Positions 14,280-22,289 are shown, counted from the first letter of the stretch. The stretch is DNA of 22,939 bases from Anaerolineae bacterium (GCA_016934645.1 JAFGSL010000211.1:1-22939), one strand, 5' to 3'. The notes: a model not told the origin generated them from the letters alone. Program-made: numbers and translations.

Positions 14280-17200
14280 ATGACATATACCCCCTCTAGA
14301 ATTGAACCGATGACAACACACAGCACACCTCCGCAAACAAGAACGCGTACGCACATCCGCATTACAGGCGCGCGCGAACACAATCTCAAAGGCGTTGACG
14401 TTGAGATTGGCGACGGGCTGACCGTCGTGACCGGTGTTTCCGGTTCGGGCAAGACCTCGCTCGTGTTCGACACACTCTACCACGAGGCACGCCGCCGCTT
14501 TCTGGAGGTCTTCAACGTCGGTGGTGGGCTAAGACTGGCTCCAGCCCACGTCGAATCGCTGACCGGTGTAGGACCGGCAGTGGCCGTCGAGCAAAACCTG
14601 CTCAACCGCAACCCCAGCTCAACGCTGGCAACGGCCTCTGGCCTACACCCCTTCCTGCGCCTGCTCTACGCCCGCTTTGGTGAACGTCGCTGCGCGCACT
14701 GCGGTGCAAGCCTCACTGTGATGACCGAAGATGAGATCGTCGCACAGGTAACGGCCTTAAGCGAACACAGGCCACTCGCGCTCTTTGCGCCACTGCTACG
14801 CGGCGTGCGCGGCAGCCACCGCACGCTGCTACACCTGTTGACCGACGAATTCGATCTGGACGCGTTGCGCGTTGACGGGCAACCGTGGAACGGGCAGCCG
14901 CTCGACCCAACAACACCACACACGATGGAGGTTGAAATTGCTCGTTGGGCTGAACCCGTCACACCTATTCAGGCGCGAGAGGCGGTGCAGCGCGCCTGGG
15001 CCTTGGGTGTGGATGCACTCGGCACAGAAAGCGAGGCATTCTGCCGCGAGGCATTCTGCCTCGCGGCTTCCGGGCGTGCGGTGTCCCGCCGGATGCTCGC
15101 ACGCGCGCCAGTGTGCGCGGAGTGCGGCACCTGGTTCTCCGCCCTAGAGCCAGCCCATTTTCACACCCCGTGCCCGCATTGCCAAGGAGAGGGATGTGCA
15201 ATATGCGACAACACTGGTTTGCACCCTGAAGCCGCTGCAACCCGTTGGGATGGCTTGCGCCTGCCCGACCTGCTGGCGCTGCCGGTGGAGGATGCGCGGG
15301 CGTTGTTTGCTGAAGCCGATTTACCCGTCTCCGCCGAACGATTGCAGACTGAAATCGTCAGACGCTTGGAGGCCCTCGATCGTGTAGGACTAGGCTACCT
15401 GTCCCTGGATCGTCCCGCCCCCACCCTGTCCCGTGGCGAATCACAGCGTGCGCGTCTGGCGGTCATCCTCACCAGCCGCCTCGAAGATATGCTGCACGTG
15501 CTCGACGAACCGACTGTGGGCCAGCATCCCGCTGACGTGGCGCGGCTGCTCTCGGCGTTCCGCGACCTACCGGGACCGGTGGTATTCGTCGAGCACGACC
15601 GCGTAGCCGCCGCGGCTGCCGACCACGCGATCGACCTCGGTCCCGGCGCGGGTAACAAAGGCGGCGAGGTTGTCTTCACGGGCACACCAGCAGAGCTTTG
15701 GCAAACCGATACGCATACCGGGCGCTACTTCAGCCTGCGCGAGCGGGTGCGAGTACCCAAAGTGCGCCCCGCGCCGGAACAGTTTTTGTGGCTACAGGGC
15801 GCACATATGCGCAACTTGCAGGCTATTGATGTCCCTATCGCGTTGGGACGGCTCAATGTAATCACAGGCGTCTCTGGCTCGGGGAAGAGCACGCTGGTCG
15901 AAGAAGTGCTAACGCCGTCCCTGGCCGAGGGAAAAGCAGCCGGCTGCCGCGGAATCACACTGGTAACCACAGAGGACACAGAGAAAGAAAACAAAAACTC
16001 TGTGCTCTCTGTGTCCTCTGAAGCCAAAACTCCCAAACCGGTGATGGTTGACCAAAGCCCCATCGGGCGCAATCCCCGCTCCAATCCGGCCACCTACACC
16101 AAACTGGCCGACACAATCCGCGATTTCTGGGCCGAACAGACCGGCCTCTCGCCCTCACACTTCTCCTTCAACCGGCCCGAAGGCGCGTGCCCGACCTGCA
16201 AGGGCCTTGGTGCGGTAGAAGTGCGGATGCGCTACCTGCCCTCCACCTGGATTCCGTGCACCGACTGCGACGGCCAGCGCTTCTCCGACGAGGTTTTGGA
16301 TGCGAAGGTACAATTCGGCGAGCGCCGTCTTTCCATCGCCGATTTGTACGAGTTGGGCACCGGCGAGGTGGCACGGCTGCTTCTGCGCGATCCCCGTCTC
16401 ACAGGTCGCCAACGCCGGGCGGCGCGGCACATCCTAAGTGCGCTGCGCGACATCGGCCTGGGCTATCTGCACCTGGGCCAACCCTCGCCGACGCTCTCCG
16501 GAGGCGAGGCGCAACGGGTAAAGCTGGCGAAGTTCCTTGGCAAACGCAACCTGTCGGACAGCGTTCTCATCCTTGATGAGCCCTCGACCGGACTGCATCC
16601 CAAGGACATCGCCGGGTTACTCACTGTCCTCGACCGGCTGGTCCGCAGCGGGGCAACCATCGTGATCGTCGAACACAATACCGACGTGATCCGCGCTGCC
16701 GATTGGGTCATCGACTTGGGGCCGGGCGCTGGGCCGAAAGGCGGGCGGCTGCTGTATGCTGGATCGCCGGACGGTCTGCTGGAGGCGGACGGATCGCTCA
16801 CTGGGAAAGCGTTGAGAGAGGAAACTGTCAGCAATCAGCCATCAGCTTTCAGCGACCAGCTTTCAGCGGTCAGCAGTCAGCCATCGGGAGTTGGGGGGAC
16901 GGGCACGATTTGTATCCGGGGAGCGTGGGCGAACAACCTCAAGGGTATTGATGTGGATATCCCCAAAGGCAAATTGACCGTTGTGACCGGTGTGTCTGGA
17001 TCGGGAAAATCGAGCCTGGTGGGCGATGTGCTGGAGGCCGAAGCGCGGCGGCGGCTATTGGAAAGCCTCTCGATGTATGAACGCCAGGGAATGCGCGAAG
17101 GACCGGAAGCGCCAGTGGATGCGGTCAGTGGCCTGGGCGTGGTCGTGACTGTCGGATCGACACGGGGCCTGCACGCGCGCCGGGCGACGGTCGGCACGGT

Positions 17201-19460
17201 AACGGAACTGTCACACCATCTGGCGATTCTGCTGTCATGGATCGGCGAGCGCCGCTGTCTGGACTGTGGCCGGATGATGGAACGTCACAAGGATGAATGG
17301 CATTGCCCCCATTGTGGGCAGACGGCGCCGGTCGCACCGCCGCGCTACTTCCAGCCGACCCACTACGCCGCCGCATGTACGATCTGCAACGGCGTGGGCA
17401 CACTCCGCAAGCCCAATCCCGACAAGCTGGTCATCCGCCCTGACCTTCCCCTGTGTGCGGGAGCGATGCACTCGCCCGGCTTCTTTCCCAAGGGCTACCT
17501 GTGCAAGCCGTTCAACGGCGGCTATTACCAGGTGCAAGCTGCCGCCACCAAGTACGGCTTCGACCCGGCGACGACACCCTGGAACGAAATGTCGCCGGAA
17601 GCACAGCACGTCTTCCTCTTTGGCGATCCGGAACCGATGCTGGTGCATTACGAGAGCAAAAATGGGCGCACGCGCGATTACACGGGCACGTTTCCGGGCT
17701 TTTTCGGGTGGATCGGTGATTGGGACATCGGCGGGACGTACACCGACACAGAACTCTGTCCCGGCTGTGCGGGCGGGAAGCTACGCCCCGAATATCTGGC
17801 AGTGACGCTCGGCGGGCACAACATGCACGACCTAAGCACAATGCCACTCTCCGCGTTGTACGACGTGCTACGGGCACTGCCGGCGGACACGCTGGGCGGG
17901 GCAGAAGACATGCCACAGTGGATTGAGCCAAGCCTCAAAATATGCCTGCAACGGCTGCGCTTCTTGTTGCGCGTCGGTGTGGGATACATGCACCTCGACC
18001 GGCCCGCGTCCACCGTGTCGGCGGGGGAAGCGCAGCGGCTGTCGCTGGCCGGGCTGCTGGGTAGTGGTCTGACATCGCTGACGGTGCTGCTCGACGAGCC
18101 GACACGCGGCCTGCACCCCTCGGAAGTCCGTGCGCTGGTAGACGCACTGCACGAGCTGCGCGGCGACGAAGAGAACGGGCCCGCCAACGGCGGGGCCTCA
18201 AACACGGTGATCGTGGTAGAGCACGACCCGGAGGTACTGCGTGCTGCCGACTATCTGATCGATGTGGGGCCCGGCGCGGGTGCAGCGGGCGGGGAGATCG
18301 TCGCTCAAGGTGTCCCGGAGGCTGTGGCTCAACAGGCAACAACCACAGCGCGCTGGCTGCGTGGCGAACGTCAGCCACTGCTGTTGCCGCGCCACACACC
18401 AGATGGATGGATGCACATCCATGGCGCACGGGGTAACAACCTGAAGGACATCGACGTTGCGCTGCCGCTGGGCACATTGGTGGGACTGTGCGGTGTCTCC
18501 GGATCGGGCAAGAGCACGCTGCTGATTGACACACTGGGGCTAGCACTGGCACCCAAGAAGCAAACGACCTCGGTCGCGTACGAGAACGTTGAGCCGGGCG
18601 CACACACCGCCATCGAGAACACGCCGAAGCGGGTAATCGTCGTTGACCAGACCAAACGCGGCATCTACAGCCCGGCCAATTTCCTCGGTCTCAACAACGT
18701 GATTCACGCGTTCTACGCGGAGGGCGAGGATGCGCAGGCGTTGGGGCTGGACGCGAAAGCGCTAGGAGAGCGCTGCTCAGTCTGTGGTGGAAGTGGCACG
18801 ACGCGGATAGAGATGGGCTTCCTGCCTGACATGTTTGAACTGTGCGAGGTCTGCCACGGCACGGGCTATCGCGCCGAGGCGTGGGATGTGCGGTTGCGCG
18901 GTGTGGCGCTGCCGGATTTGTTTGGGCTGACCATCGACCAGGTGTGCGAGTTGTTCGGCGACGTAGACCGGCTGGCTCTGCCCTTGATGATGGCGCGCGA
19001 GGTTGGACTAGGTTATCTGACGCTACGCCAACCTGGCTACGCGCTTTCGGGCGGGGAAGCGCAGCGGCTCAAGATCGCGAAGGAACTATGTCGCAAGACG
19101 AAAAAGGGTGAGCCGACGCTCTACATCCTCGACGAGCCAACGTTGGGTCTGCACCTGGAGGATGTGGCGCAGTTGGTGCGCGTGCTGCACCGGCTGGTCG
19201 AGGGGGAGAACGGCGTGCCCAACACAGTGTTGGTGGTCGAACATCATCCCCACGTGCTGGCGGCATGCGATTGGCTGGTCGAATTGGGACCGGTCGGCGG
19301 GCCGGAAGGCGGCTACGTGATCGCCGAAGGCACACCGGAACAGGTCGCCGCGGGAGAGACGCCAACGGCGTGCTACATCCGCGAGATCCTGGACGAAGCA
19401 TCCCTTAGCGATTTTCACCACGAATCTTCACGAATTCTCACGAATAGAGAGAAGAATTAG
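14280..19460 (+). CDS. Tandem-duplicated UvrA-like excinuclease ATPase with four ABC domains
   Basis: 1726 residues, about twice the length of UvrA (about 940), built of two UvrA-like halves (about 22-845 and 875-1705). Walker A GVSGSGK occurs at 52, 530, 904 and 1405; Walker B LDEP at 408, 766, 1271 and 1617; the switch His follows each in VEHD/VEHN/VEHH. Signature motifs are LSRGESQ (383), LSGGEAQ (739), VSAGEAQ (1246) and LSGGEAQ (1589), so the first NBD of each half is degenerate. Zinc-type CxxC pairs include 638ff (CPTC), 660 (CTDC), 1499 and 1522. The first half keeps a stretch like the UvrB-binding insertion (about 165-225, GSHRTLLHLL...RVDG); the second lacks it. It should bind DNA and ATP, perhaps in nucleotide excision repair or drug resistance (UvrA2-like). 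No strong Shine-Dalgarno precedes 14280; an ATG at 14310 is an alternative. Several short repeats sit inside the gene in frame. Confidence 0.92.
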   Translation: MTYTPSRIEPMTTHSTPPQTRTRTHIRITGAREHNLKGVDVEIGDGLTVVTGVSGSGKTSLVFDTLYHEARRRFLEVFNVGGGLRLAPAHVESLTGVGPAVAVEQNLLNRNPSSTLATASGLHPFLRLLYARFGERRCAHCGASLTVMTEDEIVAQVTALSEHRPLALFAPLLRGVRGSHRTLLHLLTDEFDLDALRVDGQPWNGQPLDPTTPHTMEVEIARWAEPVTPIQAREAVQRAWALGVDALGTESEAFCREAFCLAASGRAVSRRMLARAPVCAECGTWFSALEPAHFHTPCPHCQGEGCAICDNTGLHPEAAATRWDGLRLPDLLALPVEDARALFAEADLPVSAERLQTEIVRRLEALDRVGLGYLSLDRPAPTLSRGESQRARLAVILTSRLEDMLHVLDEPTVGQHPADVARLLSAFRDLPGPVVFVEHDRVAAAAADHAIDLGPGAGNKGGEVVFTGTPAELWQTDTHTGRYFSLRERVRVPKVRPAPEQFLWLQGAHMRNLQAIDVPIALGRLNVITGVSGSGKSTLVEEVLTPSLAEGKAAGCRGITLVTTEDTEKENKNSVLSVSSEAKTPKPVMVDQSPIGRNPRSNPATYTKLADTIRDFWAEQTGLSPSHFSFNRPEGACPTCKGLGAVEVRMRYLPSTWIPCTDCDGQRFSDEVLDAKVQFGERRLSIADLYELGTGEVARLLLRDPRLTGRQRRAARHILSALRDIGLGYLHLGQPSPTLSGGEAQRVKLAKFLGKRNLSDSVLILDEPSTGLHPKDIAGLLTVLDRLVRSGATIVIVEHNTDVIRAADWVIDLGPGAGPKGGRLLYAGSPDGLLEADGSLTGKALREETVSNQPSAFSDQLSAVSSQPSGVGGTGTICIRGAWANNLKGIDVDIPKGKLTVVTGVSGSGKSSLVGDVLEAEARRRLLESLSMYERQGMREGPEAPVDAVSGLGVVVTVGSTRGLHARRATVGTVTELSHHLAILLSWIGERRCLDCGRMMERHKDEWHCPHCGQTAPVAPPRYFQPTHYAAACTICNGVGTLRKPNPDKLVIRPDLPLCAGAMHSPGFFPKGYLCKPFNGGYYQVQAAATKYGFDPATTPWNEMSPEAQHVFLFGDPEPMLVHYESKNGRTRDYTGTFPGFFGWIGDWDIGGTYTDTELCPGCAGGKLRPEYLAVTLGGHNMHDLSTMPLSALYDVLRALPADTLGGAEDMPQWIEPSLKICLQRLRFLLRVGVGYMHLDRPASTVSAGEAQRLSLAGLLGSGLTSLTVLLDEPTRGLHPSEVRALVDALHELRGDEENGPANGGASNTVIVVEHDPEVLRAADYLIDVGPGAGAAGGEIVAQGVPEAVAQQATTTARWLRGERQPLLLPRHTPDGWMHIHGARGNNLKDIDVALPLGTLVGLCGVSGSGKSTLLIDTLGLALAPKKQTTSVAYENVEPGAHTAIENTPKRVIVVDQTKRGIYSPANFLGLNNVIHAFYAEGEDAQALGLDAKALGERCSVCGGSGTTRIEMGFLPDMFELCEVCHGTGYRAEAWDVRLRGVALPDLFGLTIDQVCELFGDVDRLALPLMMAREVGLGYLTLRQPGYALSGGEAQRLKIAKELCRKTKKGEPTLYILDEPTLGLHLEDVAQLVRVLHRLVEGENGVPNTVLVVEHHPHVLAACDWLVELGPVGGPEGGYVIAEGTPEQVAAGETPTACYIREILDEASLSDFHHESSRILTNREKN
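15031..15067. repeat. 15-bp tandem duplication plus perfect hairpin inside the uvrA-like gene
   Basis: GCGAGGCATTCTGCC is repeated exactly (15031-15045, 15046-15060). The second copy forms a perfect 10-bp hairpin, GCCGCGAGGC-ATTCT-GCCTCGCGGC (15043-15067). It encodes EAFCREAFCLA in the first-half insertion region between the CxxC pairs. Confidence 0.8.
15970..16020. repeat. 14-bp inverted repeat element inside the uvrA-like gene
   Basis: CAGAGGACACAGAG (15970-15983) and its exact reverse complement CTCTGTGTCCTCTG (16007-16020) flank a 23-nt A-rich loop. It encodes TTEDTEKENKNSVLSVSS in the linker between Walker A of the second ABC domain and the conserved DQSPIGR block, replacing the ordinary UvrA linker. 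The look is of a dispersed palindromic repeat read through in frame. Confidence 0.8.
16828..16881. repeat. 7-bp tandem array (TCAGC-NN, eight units) between the two UvrA halves
   Basis: TCAGC or CCAGC occurs at 16828, 16835, 16842, 16849, 16856, 16863, 16870 and 16877, exactly every 7 nt. Because 7 is not a multiple of 3 the protein repeats every seven residues (SNQPSAF, SDQLSAV, SSQPSGV). It is the hinge joining the two halves of the four-ABC protein, and the same motif recurs at 2247-2267. Confidence 0.85.
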
Positions 19461-19494
19461 GGAACATTCGTGAAGATTCGTGGTCAGTTTTTTT
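19417..19494 (+). terminator. 19-bp inverted repeat with T-run at the end of the uvrA-like gene
   Basis: ACCACGAATCTTCACGAAT (19417-19435) pairs perfectly with 19466-19484 across a 30-nt loop, and seven T follow (19488-19494), so it may act as a terminator before the toroid gene. The left arm is coding: three 10-bp CACGAAT-type units supply the last residues (HHESSRILTNREKN), and the stop codon lies in the loop. It looks like an inserted dispersed palindrome that replaced the native 3' end. The stem with T-run supports terminator function; its primary nature may be a repeat. Confidence 0.65.
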
Positions 19495-19506
19495 AGAGAG
19501 GTACTG

Positions 19507-20610
19507 ATGAATCAGACTATGACGAGTCAGACAATAACTAGCCGGGCGGCTCTTTTGCTGGCCGATCCCTCGCCGTGCTTGCGGCTGCTGGTGCTGCGTG
19601 AGCTGTTGGGCTATCCAGACGACGATCCCGAAGTGCAGGAACTATCGGCGCTGCGTGAGCAAGACCCGCTGGTGGCCGGTCTGCTCAGCCGTCAGGCTGA
19701 TGATGGCTCGTGGGAAGCGGATGGGCGGATCTGGCAAGGCAGCCGGCAGCGCGCAACCTATCTGGCGCTGATGCGATTGGGCTACGCGGGCTTTGAAGCG
19801 CCGCATCGTGATGCGCCACATCGGGATGCGCCACATCCCGCCGTCCAGCGTGGTGCCGAGTATCTCTTCTCCCAGCAACAAGATGATGGTTCCTGGTCAC
19901 TCACAGGCGACGGCGTGGAAGGCGGTGAGCGCGAAGGCTACGTGATGGTACCCCTGCAGACAGCACTCCCGCTGCGCGCGCTGGCGATGTGCGGTTACGG
20001 TGATGATCCCCGCGCCGAACGCGCCTACACCTGGCTGCTCTCCAGACGGCTGGACGACGGCGCATGGCCCACCGGCATCGCCGGCGGGACGGAAGAGAGC
20101 GGCGTGTACGGCTACGTCGCCGGGTACCGGCGACTGGCGCACTCACGTTGGGGCTGCCGGTCCAACACCACCGGCAGCCTGCTGTGCCTGGCGCATCACC
20201 CGGAATGGCGTAACCGCCCGGAGGCCCGCCGCGCGCTCGATCTACTCCTGGGCCGCGAGACGCGCGAGGCGCAACACGTGGGCCTGGAGGTCGCGCGGTT
20301 GACGGGCGCAGAACCCACACGCGGCTTCCTCACCTTCTTCGCCCGCTTTGACCTGGCGCTGGTGCTCGACCTGTGCTGGCGGGTCGGGGCAACGACGGAG
20401 GATGCCCGCGTGGCCGATCTGGTAGCGTTTATCACCGGTCTGCGCGGGGAGTACGGCTTATGGACGTATCCGGCGCAACCGCAGATCTCGCGCTGGCTCA
20501 CGTTCGATTTACTGCGCTCGCTTTCACGCCTGAGCGCTAGCGGCGATTGGATCGACGTTGAGCCGCGCACCCCGTTCCAGCCGTATCCGACGCGGCGCAA
20601 GCGGTTCTAG
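19507..20610 (+). CDS. Prenyltransferase/squalene-cyclase-type alpha/alpha-toroid protein
   Basis: A 367-residue protein made of helical-hairpin repeats with QW-like turns: QADDGSW (63-69), QQDDGSW (124-130) and LDDGAW (182-187), as in the alpha-alpha toroids of prenyltransferases and terpene cyclases. The catalytic DxDD of squalene-hopene cyclases is not seen and the length is about half of theirs, so it is unlikely to be a full cyclase. No signal peptide or membrane segment. ATG at 19507 has GAGG 5 nt upstream; an earlier in-frame start would lie in the terminator stem region. Residues 98-112 (APHRD-type repeats) are encoded by three 15-bp copies, an apparent insertion in the surface loop between helices. 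It follows the uvrA-like gene but no functional link is evident. Confidence 0.8.
   Translation: MNQTMTSQTITSRAALLLADPSPCLRLLVLRELLGYPDDDPEVQELSALREQDPLVAGLLSRQADDGSWEADGRIWQGSRQRATYLALMRLGYAGFEAPHRDAPHRDAPHPAVQRGAEYLFSQQQDDGSWSLTGDGVEGGEREGYVMVPLQTALPLRALAMCGYGDDPRAERAYTWLLSRRLDDGAWPTGIAGGTEESGVYGYVAGYRRLAHSRWGCRSNTTGSLLCLAHHPEWRNRPEARRALDLLLGRETREAQHVGLEVARLTGAEPTRGFLTFFARFDLALVLDLCWRVGATTEDARVADLVAFITGLRGEYGLWTYPAQPQISRWLTFDLLRSLSRLSASGDWIDVEPRTPFQPYPTRRKRF
19798..19842. repeat. Triple 15-bp tandem repeat inside the toroid gene
   Basis: Three imperfect copies (GCGCCGCATCGTGAT, GCGCCACATCGGGAT, GCGCCACATCCCGCC) encode EAPHRDAPHRDAPHPA-like residues. GGGATG-CGCCA-CATCCC within it forms a small hairpin. 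It preserves the reading frame. Confidence 0.75.
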
Positions 20611-20612
20611 CC

Positions 20613-20693
20613 AGGTGGGATGCACTTATGCCTGGCAAAAGGACGGGAAAACGCCAAAACGCCCCGTTATGGTCAACCAAGTGCATCCCACCT
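20613..20693. repeat. Inverted-repeat element (MITE-like) after the toroid gene
   Basis: AGGTGGGATGCACTT (20613-20627) is perfectly complementary to AAGTGCATCCCACCT (20679-20693), with 51 nt between that contain no obvious gene. It lies in the gap between the convergent toroid and alanine dehydrogenase genes and could end transcription from either side, or be a small palindromic mobile or REP-type element. Confidence 0.7.
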
Positions 20694-20698
20694 CAAAA

Positions 20699-20745
20699 GT
20701 GAGTGCCTCAAAAATGAGTGCCTCAAAAATGAGGGGACAGTTCTT
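20699..20745. repeat. 15-bp direct repeat and REP-like GAGGGGACAGTTC sequence
   Basis: GAGTGCCTCAAAAAT occurs twice in a row (about 20701-20730), preceded by a related CCTCAAAAGT and followed by GAGGGGACAGTTCTTTT, a motif type seen in REP elements that go with TnpA-REP transposases. No transposase is in the window. Confidence 0.55.
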
Positions 20746-20776
20746 TTAAGTCTGCAATCTCTAAATCTTCAATCAA

Positions 20777-21883
20777 TCAGACTTTCAGCGGCGTATAGGG
20801 CAACCCAAACGCTTCAGCCACGGCCTCGTAAGTCACCTTGCCCTGGTATATGTTGACACCCAAAGCCAGGGATTTATCAGCGGCGACAGCCGCTTCAAAG
20901 CCTTTATCGGCCAGTTTGATGACGTACGGCAGCGTGGCGTTGGAAAGACCGTTGGTGCTGGTGCGCGGTACAGCTCCCGGCATATTGGCCACACAGTAGT
21001 GCAAAACGCCGTCCACGTAATAGGTCGGGTCGGAGTGAGTGGTGGCGCGGGTTGTCTCCACGCAACCGCCCTGATCCACCGCTACATCGACGATAACACT
21101 GCCGGGCTTCATAGTCGAGACCATCTCGCGGGTCACCACCTTGGGTGCTTTCGCCCCTTTGACCAATACCGCTCCAATCAACAGATCGGCAGTGCGTATG
21201 GTGCGCGCCACACTGAAGGGACTCGAAGCCAGGGTTTCAAAGTTGCCATGCAGGATTTCGCTGAGGGCGCGTAGGCGCTCCACATTGATGTCCATCAGGA
21301 TCACTCTGGCTCCCATACCCAGAGCCACTTGAGCGGCATTAGTCCCCACCACGCCACCACCGATAACGACCACTTTGGCCGGTTGCACACCGGGAATCCC
21401 TCCCAGCAATTTACCTCGACCGCCGGCATGGCGCTCCATGTAATACGCGCCGACCTGAATCGACATCCGGCCGGCAACCTCACTCATGGGCGTCAACAAA
21501 GGAAGAGCCCCATTGGCTAACTCAACCGTCTCATAGGCAATGCCAGTCACTCCGCTCTTCATCATCGTCTGCGTGAGTGTCTCTGCAGCAGCCAAGTGGA
21601 GGTAGGTAAAGAGGAGCAGATCGGGTCGCAGATATTTGTACTCGCCAGGCAACGGTTCCTTGACCTTGACGATCATATTTGCCTGCGTCCACACCTCCTG
21701 AGCCGAGGAAACAATTTGAGCCCCAGCGGCGGCGAAGTCTTCGTCGGCGAAATAACTGCCCTCGCCCGCCCCGGTTTCGACCAAAACCGTATGTCCGTGC
21801 TCATTAAGTTGATGCGCTCCACTCGGGGTCATGGACACGCGATATTCGTTATCCTTGATTTCTTTTGGTATACCAATGATCAC
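20777..21883 (-). CDS. ald: Alanine dehydrogenase
   Basis: A 368-residue NAD-dependent L-alanine dehydrogenase (EC 1.4.1.1), converting alanine to pyruvate and ammonia reversibly. The family-defining residues are at expected positions: Arg15 ([10 protein letters not shown]), Lys75 (KVKEP), His96 (YLHLAAA) and Asp270 (DVAVDQGG). The NAD-binding Rossmann motif is GGGVVG at 175-180, with Asp198 binding the ribose. Length is typical. GTG at 21883 is the start, with GGAGG 6 nt upstream. It is a single-gene unit on the minus strand; the toroid gene converges on it. A possible promoter is described separately. Confidence 0.97.
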   Translation of the reverse strand: MIIGIPKEIKDNEYRVSMTPSGAHQLNEHGHTVLVETGAGEGSYFADEDFAAAGAQIVSSAQEVWTQANMIVKVKEPLPGEYKYLRPDLLLFTYLHLAAAETLTQTMMKSGVTGIAYETVELANGALPLLTPMSEVAGRMSIQVGAYYMERHAGGRGKLLGGIPGVQPAKVVVIGGGVVGTNAAQVALGMGARVILMDINVERLRALSEILHGNFETLASSPFSVARTIRTADLLIGAVLVKGAKAPKVVTREMVSTMKPGSVIVDVAVDQGGCVETTRATTHSDPTYYVDGVLHYCVANMPGAVPRTSTNGLSNATLPYVIKLADKGFEAAVAADKSLALGVNIYQGKVTYEAVAEAFGLPYTPLKV

Positions 21884-21912
21884 TTGTGACCTCCCATTTC
21901 ATGAATTGATGT

Positions 21913-22236
21913 GTGACAGATACGATCTCAACCTACGATGTTATTGTAGGCTCAATACGAATTCCTGCAAATAAGACCAAAGCGACGGACTGGTCATCAA
22001 CTCCGGTACTGCCGACGTTCGTTCTGCCCGCCGGTGACCCACACGCGCAGGCCGCGGTGGTGGGAGAGTTCAATGAGTGGGATCGGACCGCGCATCCGTT
22101 GAAGAAGCGCAGCAACGGCACCTACAGCGTGGCCGTCACACTATGTAGCGGCACTTTTAGAATACTGCACGCAACCCACTCGGTCCTGGCCAGTTGCCCC
22201 AGCCCTCTTTCCTCATATAATATGGCTATAGCATAA
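21913..22236 (+). pseudogene. Truncated CBM48/AMPK1-type glycogen-binding fragment
   Basis: A 107-codon frame from GTG (no clear Shine-Dalgarno) with an internal stretch (FVLPAGDPHAQAAVVGEFNEWDRTAHPLKKRSNGTYSVAVTL, seen at about 36-79) that matches the early strands of the CBM48/isoamylase-N domain: FxLP, VVGEFNxW, HPLKK, G-x-Y-x-V. The last strands with the usual FRYLVDG..W..D are missing; after SGTFRI the sequence turns into unrelated residues. It is best read as a decayed remnant. The region from 21884 to 22289 holds no other gene that I can support. Confidence 0.45.
21943..21970 (-). promoter_or_regulatory. Weak candidate promoter for ald
   Basis: Read on the minus strand: TTGCAG (21970-21965), a 16-nt spacer, then TACAAT (21948-21943). 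The -10 matches 5 of 6, the -35 only 3 of 6. It lies about 60 nt before the GTG start at 21883, inside the fragmentary CBM48-like sequence. Confidence 0.25.
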
Positions 22237-22289
22237 AACCGCCCCACCTTGAGTTGGCATCATATTTTTGGATGGTAAAGTTTCGATCT

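Noticed and set aside
16828..16881. CRISPR-like array
   Set aside because: The units are 7 nt and have no spacers, and the array is within a coding frame.
17935..18603. A minus-strand open frame within the uvrA-like gene
   Set aside because: Arg- and Pro-rich translation without any family resemblance, wholly within the well-supported ABC protein.
19507..20610. Squalene-hopene cyclase
   Set aside because: Length is about half and the DxDD catalytic motif is absent; only the toroid fold pattern is shared.
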